Origin: Anaeromyces robustus
Taxonomy: Eukaryota > Neocallimastigomycota > Neocallimastigomycetes > Neocallimastigales > Neocallimastigaceae
Reading direction: 5' to 3'
Length of the DNA: 64,000 nucleotides
Assembly: GCA_002104895.1 (NCBI GenBank)
Contig: MCFG01000031.1
Location: forward strand, 40,001-104,000
A program made the translations under genes and the position numbers. Positions 48,705 to 61,074 of the stretch are shown here, piece by piece. Below the pieces are notes generated by a model. The model worked only from the letters and a program-made list of their open reading frames with translations, did not search any database and was not told the DNA's origin. The first letter of the stretch is position 1. Every line of letters starts with the position of its first letter.

Positions 48705-50145
48705 TTTTATGATTGTTATTTTCGTTAAAAAAAAAAATAAATATAAATTTACAAAATAAAAGAGTAAAGTATGAAAATCTAGATGTATTTAAATTATATA
48801 GTATGTATATGGTGTTAAGATAATCTTTTTGATTCAATTAAATAATTAATTGTTAGATAATGAATCGCTTTTTAATAATATTATAATAAATATTATTATT
48901 GAAAGTTATTTTTTATATTTAAAATAAGCTATAGGTATATATAAAGATTTATTATGAATATTTTTTAAAAACACAAAAAAGAAAAAAAAATAAAATGAAA
49001 GAAAAAAAAAATTCAAATAAAAAAAAAAAAAACCAATTTAATATTTTATTTATTTATTTATTTTTTTTTAAAAAAAGTGTTTATTTTTACATCACTTGTA
49101 TATTTTTAATAACAAATATATTTTATTTTATTTTTAAAAATAATGAATTTTGTTTTTATTTTATTTTATAATACAATATATTTTAAATAGGATTTATTTT
49201 ATATTATAAGTATATTTCTACATTTATAAAAGAATATATGAAGGAATATATTACAAGTGAATTGAATATATAAATTATACTATGGATATATATTAACATG
49301 TATATTTTCATTATATATATCGATATATAAACATGATAATAAATGTATGTAAGTAAATTTTCTTTTTATATTATTAATTCAATTCAATTCATCAGTATAT
49401 TAAACATTTATATAATTATAATTCAATTATATTAGAGTTTTTATGAATATTTTTTTTTAGCTCAATGAGCAACGAATATAATTAACTATCCGAAATTTTA
49501 TTCTATTTAATCCTATAATTAAAAAAAAAATAGTAAATAATAAAGTATTTTTATAATATATATTTTAATTTGTTTATCCTTAAATTATTAATAAATTATG
49601 TTAAAATAAAGCATTTTTAATAAATTAAAATTTTTCTTTTCTATTTTCTTATTATAATATATTAATTATTTATGTTATTAAAAATTAAAAATATTAAAAA
49701 TATTATTATTAGTCGTTTTAATGGTTTTTATTATTTATTTTTAATTATAATTTAAAATAATTAAATATTATGTTATTTAATATGTAATATATGATATGTA
49801 TAATGAATATATATTATATATATTATTTATTATATTTATTATTTATTTTATGATTATATTGATTATATATTATGTAATATTATATTAATTTTTTTATTTT
49901 ATATATTTTATTATATTTATTATTTATTATTTTATCTTATTTTAAAAGATATAATTAGTTATTTACCAAAAAAAAATAAATAATAATATATCATAATGAA
50001 AATAATATATATAAAGTAAAATATAAAAATAAAATTTAATAATAATATAATTAAAAATAATTGATTTATATAATGATTATACTGCGTAATATACGATAAA
50101 ATAACTAAATAACTATTTTATAATCAAAATTAAATAATAATAATG

Positions 50146-50177
<32 letters not shown>

Positions 50178-51056
50178 TTCTTCATAAATTCCTTATAAAT
50201 AACATTACTATTACCAGTAATAATAATTATATATAATTATATATTACTATTATATGATAGAATAGTAGGTTATTGTATTGAATTTTAAAATTATAATTTA
50301 TATAATTTACAATATAAAAATAATTATAAAATTTTTAAATTTATCACCATTGAAAATAAAAATAAATTTAAATTTTATTATAATTAAAGAATTTCATATA
50401 ATATTCAAATATATTCTAATATATTTAATTAAAAATAAATTTTAATTATTATGATTTACTTTTTATAAAATTCTATTATATTAAATTATTAATAATTTAA
50501 TAAAAAAAAAAAAAAAAGATGAGTAATTATAATGAATAATAATGAATAATAAATAAAAAAAAAATGTATAAGAAATATTCACTAATTAATATAGTATTAA
50601 ATTAATTATAATACTTATAAGAAATATTTATTTGAAATAGAAACATTTCTTTAAAATTGATTATCTTCATAAATGATATACTTTATTAATATTAAAAGAA
50701 GCTAGAAATCTAAAAAAAAAAAAAAAGTAATTTAATTGCAATAATATCAATAATATCAAATATTATTACTATTATATTAAAGAATATCTTTAAAATAATT
50801 TTTTTAGGTTCCACTTTTAATTAAATATCACATGTTTACATAGATTTTATGTTTTTTATTAATTATATTGTATTTTGTATTTTCTATTATTTTAATATTA
50901 TTATTTATTATTATTAAATAATAATAAATATATATTTATTATATTACTTGATATAAATTCTTATTATATATATATGTATATTATATATAAATTATTTAAT
51001 TGAGGAGTATTTTAAAAAAAAAAAAAAAAGGCAATGTAATTTTTATTTTAATTAAT

Positions 51057-51087
<31 letters not shown>

Positions 51088-52523
51088 AAATAGATAAATA
51101 AATAAATAAATAACAATAATTATAATATATAAATTATTTAAATTTATATTTATGGAACTTCTATTTCTAATGATTTAATAATTTTTTTCCTATTTTTTTT
51201 ATTTGATCAATATACTTTAATTATTACCAACTTTGAATAATTATGAAAAAAAAATTTTTTTATTCTTTAAAATATATTAACTTTTTTTATTATTATTAAA
51301 AAAATGTTCATCTTATGCATTGAATAAATAATAAATAATAAATAAGTAAAATTTAATATTATTATGTAGTTTTAATTTATCATAGAATATCATTATAAAA
51401 ATTTCATTAAAAAAGAATATACATATATAGTAATATTTATATTTTTTTTTTAAATAAAAAAAAAAAAGTAAAGATTTAATATAACAGAAAGGTAAATTAT
51501 ACAATGATAAATAATATCTTTAAAGAGTTTCCAAATATTAATACTATAATGGTAATTCTAATATAAATATATAAATATATGAAATCCAATACAAATAAAT
51601 GTATATAATTAATTGAATAAATTATAATAATAAAATAATTAAAATGATACTATTCATAATTTTTAATCTACTAATTTTTTTTTTTTTTTTAATGAAAACT
51701 GTTTTTTGAATTAAACTTTTAAAATTCAAAAATTTAAAAACCAGTAAAAATGATAGAAATGGTATTACAAATATATATAATATTTATTTAATTATGATAT
51801 TCTTCTTTCAATATTAATATTTTATTTATTGAATAATAAATATAAAATAGATTTAACTTTTGATAAAAAAAATTTTTTTATAATAACTTATTTACAAAAA
51901 AAGCTATTTAAATAAAATGTTTTATATTGGATAAGTATAATTTATTAATATATCATTTTATTAAAATTAAATTTTATATATTAAATAATAATGACTTTAT
52001 TAGTGATATTATTAAATATTATTAAATAAAAAACGAACCAAACAAATAATAAATATACAAATATACAAATAAATAAATAAATATAATAAAAAAAAATATT
52101 TATTTGTTAATAATTATATTATAATAAAAAAAGTTAATATAAAGTTTAATTAATGAAAGTTACAGTTAATTTATTATATAATTAATCAAATTTTTAGAAT
52201 TGGATTTTTAAAAATTAATTGTTAAATAATTTTATATAGTATAAATGAAAAATGACAGTATCTTAAAAATTTTTGAATTCATTAACACAAATAAAAATCA
52301 AAATATGACTTATAAATCCATATAATCTACTAATATACTTTAATGAATTAAATAAAACGAAATATAAAATATAATAAAATACTTATTAAAAACAAAATCA
52401 AAAATCTATTTATCTTTAAAATGATTAACAAATGATATTAGTTTTAATTATAAATGTTATATTATGATTATTTAATAATTAACATAATTGATATATATAT
52501 TTATATAATTAATAGCAACTTAT

Positions 52524-52572
52524 TGTATTAAGAAAAATGAATAAATGATTTTTATTCATTTTTCTTAATACA
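52524..52572. repeat. 21-bp perfect inverted repeat with 7-nt loop
   Basis: Left arm 52524-52544 (TGTATTAAGAAAAATGAATA and one more A) is exactly complementary to 52552-52572. The loop is ATGATTT. Confidence 0.85.
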
Positions 52573-53959
52573 TAAACATAATTATTGAAAACGTCATTAA
52601 TATTTTTTTTTAATAATATTTTATCTTTCTCTTTGTTAAAATCAAATAATAATATTATTATTTAAAACATAATTGCATAATGCTTAACATTTAAAAAAAA
52701 AAAAAAGTAATTAAAAAAAGTAATAGAAAGGAGTTAAATTATAGAAAAAAGCTTATTCAATAATAAATTTAATTTTTTTTTTTAATTTTTCTATGATTCA
52801 TTTTAATATTATTTGATAATCACTTTCAATAAATATTCTATCTACTCCTATCTTTATTAATTATAATAACTAATCATTAAATAATATTTTCTATGTTTTT
52901 TTTTTTTTTTTCTTTTTTCTTTTTCTTTTTTCTATTGGGATTACAAAGGAGTAAATAATATTACAACTAAAAAAAGTAATTTTTGTATAATAGAAATATA
53001 TTCTAAGTTACTATATATATATATATTTTTTTTTTCCTTTTCCTTTTTTTTTTCTTTTTATGGTAAAATAAAATCCTTGTTATTAATAATGAATTTAAGG
53101 TGGTATTAAAATTTTATTAATAATAATTATAATATTATTAATTAAATTTTGATATTATTGATTATATTATATTTTATTTTATTTTATTTTATTTTATTTT
53201 ACAATGATAAAAAAAATTCTCCACTGATAATTTGTAATAATAATAAAAATCATCATAGTGATAATGATAATTTAATGATAATAATGATAATAATATGATG
53301 CTAAATAAATATTTATATTAATCATTTTAGTTATTTATATGTAAAAGTTATTGAAATTATGTCTATAAATAATTATAATTCATTAATATCATACAATTAG
53401 CTATAAAATAGGTTTTAACTCTTATTTTATTAATTATAAAACTTGTATTTTATATTATTTATTATTAAACAACTATAATTTTTTATATTAAATTTTAAAT
53501 TTTAATTATAAATAATTTTGTTTAATAAATAATTAATACCAATTTTTATTTAATTTCTATTGATTGATAATATATTAATTAATATATTAATATATTATCA
53601 GGCACTTCAGTTTATCCTTTTGCCAATGATTTTTTAAAAAAAAAAAACAAAAAAAAGATTAATAAATTAATATATTGATATACATTGTGAATATATATAT
53701 TATTGGATTATATATATTATCAATTAATTCAAAAATACAAAATAAATAAATTTAATATATTATATCATCAAAAATATAATTGAACAATATAATCAATATA
53801 ATAATATATATAATTTGGTATGTTAGTAATATAAAATACAATATATTATTAAATTAATTTAATTTAATGGTTTATAATCAATTTAGAATAAATGATAAAT
53901 ATATTTAATATATTAAAATATATTAATAAAAAACTTTGATTTAATATTATAAAAATTTA

Positions 53960-53960
53960 A

Positions 53961-53995
<35 letters not shown>

Positions 53996-54052
53996 ATTTA
54001 TAAATTAATAAATATATAAATAAATAAATTAATTAATAAATAAATAAATTAA

Positions 54053-54083
<31 letters not shown>

Positions 54084-54130
54084 ATTAATAAATTAATAAA
54101 TAAATAAATAAATAAGTAAATAAATAAATG
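53960..54130. repeat. (AAAT)n array with AATT interruptions
   Basis: About 40 tetranucleotide units, mostly AAAT, with periodic TTAA shifts. Confidence 0.9.
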
Positions 54131-55160
54131 ATTAAATAAGTTAATAAATATATTAATATTTAAATACTTTTTTTTAAAAAAATGTTTTGTATATATTCAT
54201 AATCCATATTAATCCTTTATATAAAGATTTAATTAAAATTAACATTTTTTTTATTTTATTATAAATTTTAGTTTATTATTATATTTTATAGATAAAATAT
54301 TTTATTTAATATTTTATATTAATAATATTTAAATATTTAAATATTTAATATTTATATATTTGTATATTTATATTAATAATGTAAATAATAAATATAAATA
54401 TTTAATATTTACTATTTACATCAATTATGAAAGAAAAATTTATATATCACAATAATTTTATATTTTTCATTATTTACACCTTTTATTGTTATTTTCATTA
54501 TTTATTTTTATTTTTATTATTCATATTTTAATTTTGTTGTTTAACTATTATATTTAATATACGTAATTAATATACTAAAACTATTTATTAATATATCATT
54601 TATAATATAATACAATGTAATGTAATATAATAAAATAAAATATAATTATAAATAAACTATTATTTTTTTATTTGTTAAAAATTTATATATTTTATATTAT
54701 TTATATATTTAAATATTTATATTTAATAAAAAAAAATATAATAGCTTTTATTTTATTCACCTTTTTCATTTTTTTTTATCCTTAATACTTCAATTTGATA
54801 TTATTTAATTATAATTTAATTAATTACTTAGTTAATTAATTAATTATTCTTTGTATAACATATTATATATATATTTTTATTTCTTTTCTGTTTTAATTTA
54901 TTCATATCCCATAAATATATTTATTAAATCAAAAAGCCAGATGTTTAACAAATAAATTTAAACATTTCAAATTTATATAATAAAACAAATAGAAATCCAA
55001 ATTATATTATCAATTTATTTGATGTTCTATAATAAAATATAATATTCAATCATTTATTTTTTTTATAAATATATAATACTATAATTTTTATTTCTATTCT
55101 TAATTTCAAAATTAAAAAATAGAAATATAAAAGAAATCACTTTATATAATAATTAAGAAA

Positions 55161-55228
55161 AAAATAGTTTTTTATGATATAATAGTTAACATTAAACATA
55201 AAGATATTATATCATAAGAAACTATTTT
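55161..55228. repeat. 24-bp inverted repeat, one mismatch, 20-nt loop
   Basis: Arms 55161-55184 and 55205-55228 contain TATGATATAATA and its complement; A/T runs extend the stem outward. Confidence 0.8.
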
Positions 55229-56167
55229 TTTTTTTTAAAAAAAAAGTGTAAAATATTTAAATAATAGAATATAATTTTAAATTATTTATTTTACAATATT
55301 TATTAAACTATAACCAAATTAATATTATTGACAAAAAACAATAACTATACCTTAATTAATCAAACCTATATCATATCTTAACAATAAATATTCAAAAAAA
55401 ATAATAATAATAATAATAACAATAAAACTAAAAAAAAAAATAATTTTCATCAAAAGAAACAAAGAAATAATATTTAAACATTTTTAATTATATATTTTTT
55501 TTTCAAAATATTTATATTCTTATAATATCTTTAATTATAATCTAAAAATTTAAAAGTAATTTTTTTTTTTTTTTTTTTTTTTTTTAATAATCAATTAGTA
55601 TTATTATAGTTGCATAAAAATATTTTTATTTTTTTATTCTCTTATACTTTTTATAATTTTATTATTTAATATAATACAATAATTAAATGTTTTAATTTAT
55701 ATTTTTTATAATTTTACATATAATCATTTATATAAAATAGAATATTATTCAAGAAAGACTTGATAACAAATACAATCAACTAATCAAGAATCAAGAAAAA
55801 AATTTCAAACTTTATTTTTATACTTTTAAAAAAGTTAATTAATATTAGGTATATATATTATAAAATAATATCACTATATATATTATTAAAATGATGTTTT
55901 ATAGATATTTTTTTAAGTTAAGAAATAATAAAAATAACTCATTAAAAAATATCAAATAATATAAAAAAAAGAATAATAATAACAAAGCTGTAAAATATAT
56001 ATATTAATATATTCTTTAACATTAAATTTCATCATAAAAATAAGCTTTTTTTTTATTTCTATTTTTTAAAAATTTATTATGAAAACTAAATTTTATACAA
56101 TATTTTCGTTTCTTTATATATTAAAAAAAATTATTATTATAAAGTAATTTAATAGAAATAATAAAAG

Positions 56168-57100
56168 ATGACCACCGAAATTAAGAGTACAAATCCACCA
56201 ATTCCACCACCAAGACATAATAAAGAATATTATGAAAATGAATTACCTGATGATTTAGAAGGCCAAAAGGTTGTTATACCACCAAAAGCCCCAAAAAGAA
56301 TGTCTTCAAGATTTAGTTCAAATTATGATAAAGGTAGTATTTTTAAAAATAATGAACATAATATTATAGAGAAGAATTCTTCAGCCAAGTCATTATTAGA
56401 AAGTAAAGATTTTGATACAAATACTTTAGAAAATGAAATAATGAATGACCTTAATCATTTATCGGATCATTTCAAATTATCTGAAGATAAATTAACTTTA
56501 TATGAAGAAGAAAATGAAAGAGGAGCTGAATCACTTGCAGCTGAATCCAGTGTTGTAAAATCATTATCATCTCTCACAATAAATGATGAAAATAATGTAA
56601 GAGGAATTAAAATAGAAGATATTCCATCTGATAGTGATTCATTTAAATCTATTCCAAATAGTGGTAAAGGTTCACCAATAAGTTTAGAAAGAAAAACTGT
56701 TGAATCACAGCCTTCCCCATTACATCAATTATCATTACCTCAATCTCCAATACAACAACAAGAAATTATTAAAACTGAAGAAGAAAAAGTTGAATCTGAA
56801 CATGAACATCATAAAAGATCAAAATCATCAAAAAGTAAATCATCTAAATCAAAATCAAAATCATCTAAATCAAAAGAAGAAAAGAAAAGAAAAGAAGAAA
56901 AAAGAAAAGCAAAAAAATCAACCCAATCCGAAGATGTAAATCATAAAGAAAAGCATAAAAGTAAAAGTAAAAATAAGAATAAGAATAAAAGTGAAAAGGA
57001 AAAAGAAAAAGAAAAAGAAGATATAAATGAAAATGAAAATGTGAATGAAAATAATGATAATGAAAATAATGTAAATATAAATGAATATATAAATAATAAT

Positions 57101-57131
<31 letters not shown>

Positions 57132-59526
57132 TAATAATTAATAATAATAATATAATAATTAATAATTAATAATTAATAATTAATAATAATAATATAATAA
57201 TTAATAATTAATAATTAATAATTAATAATAATAATCAATAATTAATAATAATAATAATAATTATAATTAATAATAATAATTATAATACTAATGTTAATAT
57301 TATTAATATTAATTTAAATAAACAGGAGTTAGAAGATAAAGAAATGATAGAACAAGCAGTGGAAAATGAAATTGAAAAAGAAATTGAAAAAGAAATTGAT
57401 TTATTAAGAGAAAAAGAAAAGAACCAAAGAGAATTTGTAATAAAAGAACAAGAAAAGTTAAGTGAATTAAATAAACAACAATACTTATTACTTCAACATC
57501 AATATAATCAAGCATTAAATCAAAAGAAACAATATAATAGTTTAGTGCAAAGTAATAATTTAGAACAAATGGCTATGCTTCAACAACAACATGAAAGAGA
57601 AAATGCAAATTTACAACAAAATCAAAATATTTTAGCTCAACAAGTTCTAGATCAACAACAAACAATTACTGAGGCTATTAACATTTATAATACTATTGTA
57701 AAGAATTTAATAAATTATACTGGTGAATCTCCTGAAAATTATGCTCTTCCAACTCCATCTCAAAATATACAACAAATTCCTTTAGTTGTTACCGAAAATG
57801 ATTCACCAAATATTTATCTTAATATGCATGATAATAATAACGGTAGTAGTTATTCTCTTGGAACAGAACATTCTTCACCAGATCTTAATTCATTAAATAG
57901 TAATAATATTCTTCCAAATCAACGAAAAGTTGCATCTCCTACTTTAAGTCCTCCAATGTCACCTGTTGTAAATGAATCATATTATGATGAAGGTGTATAT
58001 TCTGTTTCTGGTTTTTCTATTACTTCAAATAATACCTCAATTTCAGAAGATTTAGAAAGTGTTTCAATACTTACTGATCAACTTCAACAGTCCGTTCAAC
58101 GTCGTCCAACCTTCCGTAAACCTTCATCTGGTTATAATCAAAAAATTCGTATTGGTGGTTCTGACCCTGATACTTTCCAAACAACTCTTAATGCCTATCG
58201 TCAAAATGTTAAAAATGCTTCTGATCCAGCTTTACAATTCGAATATGCAAAATTCCTTATTGAATCAGCTAATGATCAATATGAAAATGGTAGTACGGCT
58301 TCAAGTGTACAACACAAAAATGATTTATTCGATGAAGGTTTTAAATTTCTTAAAAAGTTAAGTAATGCTGGTTATCCAGATGCTCAACATTATCTTGCTA
58401 CATGTTATAACCAGGATGGTGATTGGGATAAAGCTTATCCATTATTTTTACAAGCTGCTAAACATAATCATCCTATTGCTTCCTATGAAATAGCTAGTTT
58501 TTATGAATCAAAACGTAATTATAAAAAGGCTTCTCAATATTATAAAAAATCAGCATCTCAAGGTTACCCAATGGCTATGCATAGATTAGGTATGGCAGCT
58601 CTTAAAGGAGAAATGCATATGAGAAAGGATGTTAAAAATGCTATAAAATGGTTAAAACGTGCTGCTGTTGTAGCTAATAAAGATAATAATGGTGCTGCAT
58701 CAGCTTATGAACTTTCAAATCTTTATGAAAATGGTATGCCACCAGTTGTTTATCCTGATGAATTATATTCATTAGAACTTTTAGTTCAAGCAGCTGAACT
58801 TGATTATCCTCCAGCTCAATATAAATTGGGTTGGTGTTTTGAATATGGTGAATTAGGTTGTCCAACAGATGCTGTACAATCTATTCATTGGTTCCTTTTA
58901 GCTGCTGAAAATAATGAACCAAATGCACAATTTTCATTAGCTGGTTGGTATTTAACAGGTGCTGAAGGTGTTATTGAACCAAATGATAAAGAAGCTTTCC
59001 ATTGGGCAAGTAAAGCTGCTGAACAAGAATATGTAAAGGCTGAATATGCTATAGCTTATGTATGTAATTTTTTTTTAAAAAAAAAAAAACTTATTTTAAT
59101 AATTTAAATAATAATCATTATTTATTTATTTATATTTAATCATTTTACTTAATTTAAATTAATTATATTATTATATTATTATTTTAATTTAATAATATAA
59201 TATAGTTCTATGAAATGGGTATTGGTATAGAAAAGAATATGGAAGAAGCAATGCATTGGTATAGAATAGCGGCAGAACATGGTGATGAGAGGTAATTTTA
59301 AATTTATATAATTATAATAAAATTAATTTTTTTTTTAAAAAAAAAAATATATATATATATATAATAATATATATTAATTATTATAATTTTTAAATATAAT
59401 TTTTTTTTTTATAAAATATTTAAAATATATAATACTCAATTTAAATAATATAGAGCTATAAAGAGAATATCAACTGAAACAGATAGATCAACAGAAAAAT
59501 CAAGTAGTGATTGTAGAATCGCATAA
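56168..59526 (+). CDS. Sel1-repeat protein, chitin synthase regulatory factor (Skt5/Chs4-type), CaaX-ended, 931 aa
   Basis: Skt5/Chs4 proteins activate and localise chitin synthase at the plasma membrane. Exons 56168-57070, 57326-59059, 59206-59291 and 59454-59526 join in phase (2796 nt). The N terminus is Pro-rich (PPIPPPRH), followed by Ser-rich and long Lys/Ser/Glu-rich low-complexity sequence (about 215-301). Residues about 302-435 are a Glu/Gln-rich coiled coil, followed by a Ser/Asn-rich linker. Sel1 repeats run from about 590 to 910 (AGYPDAQHYLATCYNQDGDW, AASYEIA-type, GYPMAMHRLGMAALKGEMHM, YPPAQYKLGWCFEYGELGC, GIGIEKNMEEAMHWYRIAAE). The protein ends CRIA, a plausible prenylation box like that of yeast Chs4. 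Intron 1 is a microsatellite; reading through it would give a false stop at 57107. Confidence 0.88.
57103..57262. repeat. AAT/AATT microsatellite inside intron 1 of the Sel1 gene
   Basis: Alternating AAT and TTAATAATTAATAA units fill most of the 255-bp intron (57071-57325, GTAAAT...AACAG). Confidence 0.9.
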
Positions 59527-59740
59527 ATAAATTTAAAAAAACGCTTTTTAACATTATAATCATAATCATAATATCTTGAAAAAAATAATATTATAATATA
59601 TAATTAAAAATATAATTATTTTAAAGAATTAATTTATTAACCATATATATATCAGTATAACAAATAATATTCTACAAAAGAAAATTTTTATTATAAATCA
59701 TTATAATCTATAAAATAAAATAAAATAAAAATAAAATAAT

Positions 59741-59771
<31 letters not shown>

Positions 59772-61074
59772 AAAAAAGCAGTAATAATAATAATCAATAA
59801 AAATTAAAAAGAAAAAGAAAAAAAAAAAAAAAAAAAAGAAATCCAATTGAAAAAACAGGAATATGAAAGAATATAATATAATTAATAATAATCATAATAA
59901 CAATGAAATACAATGATATTAGTAAAAATAACAAATTGGTTATTTCTCTTTTTAAATAATTAAAAAGAAAATAAATGAAAAGTAAAATAAAAATAAAAAT
60001 AAAAATAAAAATAAAAAAATAGTTAATTAATATATATATATAAAAAATCAATATATATTATATAAAATAGAATAAAATAGAAAAAAAAAAAAAACTATTA
60101 TATATATTTATATATATTATATAAAGGCATATTTATTTAATTAAATCTATATCTATGTTTACTAATTATTTAAAAATTAATAACACCAAATGTTTTTATA
60201 ATATAAAACCTAATATATTTAAAAATAATATATATACAAATATATTAATAATATTTCATAACACACCAATTAATATTCAATTTTTTTTTTATTTTCTAAT
60301 TAAATCCATATAAATAAAGAAATAAATTTTATGATTATTTATTCAAATTATATTAATATCGGTTTCATTAAACACATTAATATTTAATTTTTTTTTTTTT
60401 TTTTTTTTTTTCATTATCTAATTAAATTCATATTAAAAAATTTTTTGTAATATTCAAATCTTTTATTATCTAATTATTTTCATAAAAATAAATAAATATT
60501 TTTTAATTTATTTTTAATCTAATATTTTATGACGCATAATAATTAGTCATAAAAAAATACATATTATTTTATAACATAATTTAACATATTATTTAAGTTC
60601 TTATTATTTTTTTTTATGATTTTTATTATTCTTTATAGGTCTATTTTTTTTTTTTTCTGTATTATTCTTTATAGGATCTATTTTTTTTTTCTGTTTTTCT
60701 GTTTTTCTGTATTATTTTTTAAGAATTTATTATATATTAGTAATTTTTTTATTATATTAATTTTTATTATATTAACTTAAAAAGTATTAAAAAATAAATC
60801 AGTTTATTAATTTATTTTTTATTTTTTATTTTTTTTTTTTTATATTATTTAATTGTTTTAGTTTTTTTTTTTTTTTTTTTTAATTTTTAATTTTTTTTTT
60901 TTATTATTTTTGTTGATTTTTTTATAATTTTTTTGTTATATTTTTAACATTTTTTTTTTGTTCATCATTTCCAGAATAATGATAATAAATATTGATTGAA
61001 GAGCTAATTGCTTCTTCATTAATGTCATGATAAATTATTGTAAATTTCTTCCAATAATTTTCCAATTTAGTCAT
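59527..61074. other. AT-rich spacer between convergent genes
   Basis: Long poly-A (59741-59777, 59819-59837) and poly-T (60389-60411, 60859-60900) tracts. Two copies of a TTCTTTATAGG..CTATTTTTTTTT word occur at about 60632 and 60665. No gene is supported. Confidence 0.65.

Larger units (their letters stand above)
48705..56167. other. 7.5-kb gene desert
   Basis: No exons found. It contains homopolymers, (AAAT)n at 51061-51112 and 53960-54130, and two long foldbacks (52524-52572, 55161-55228). A short patch at about 53600-53625 is less AT-biased but not open. Confidence 0.7.

Noticed and set aside
57107-57109. Premature stop or frameshift in the Sel1 gene
   Set aside because: Removed by the phase-perfect intron 57071-57325.
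58059-58865. Alternative frames within the Sel1 gene
   Set aside because: Shadows of the Sel1-repeat coding frame; no independent splice or domain support.
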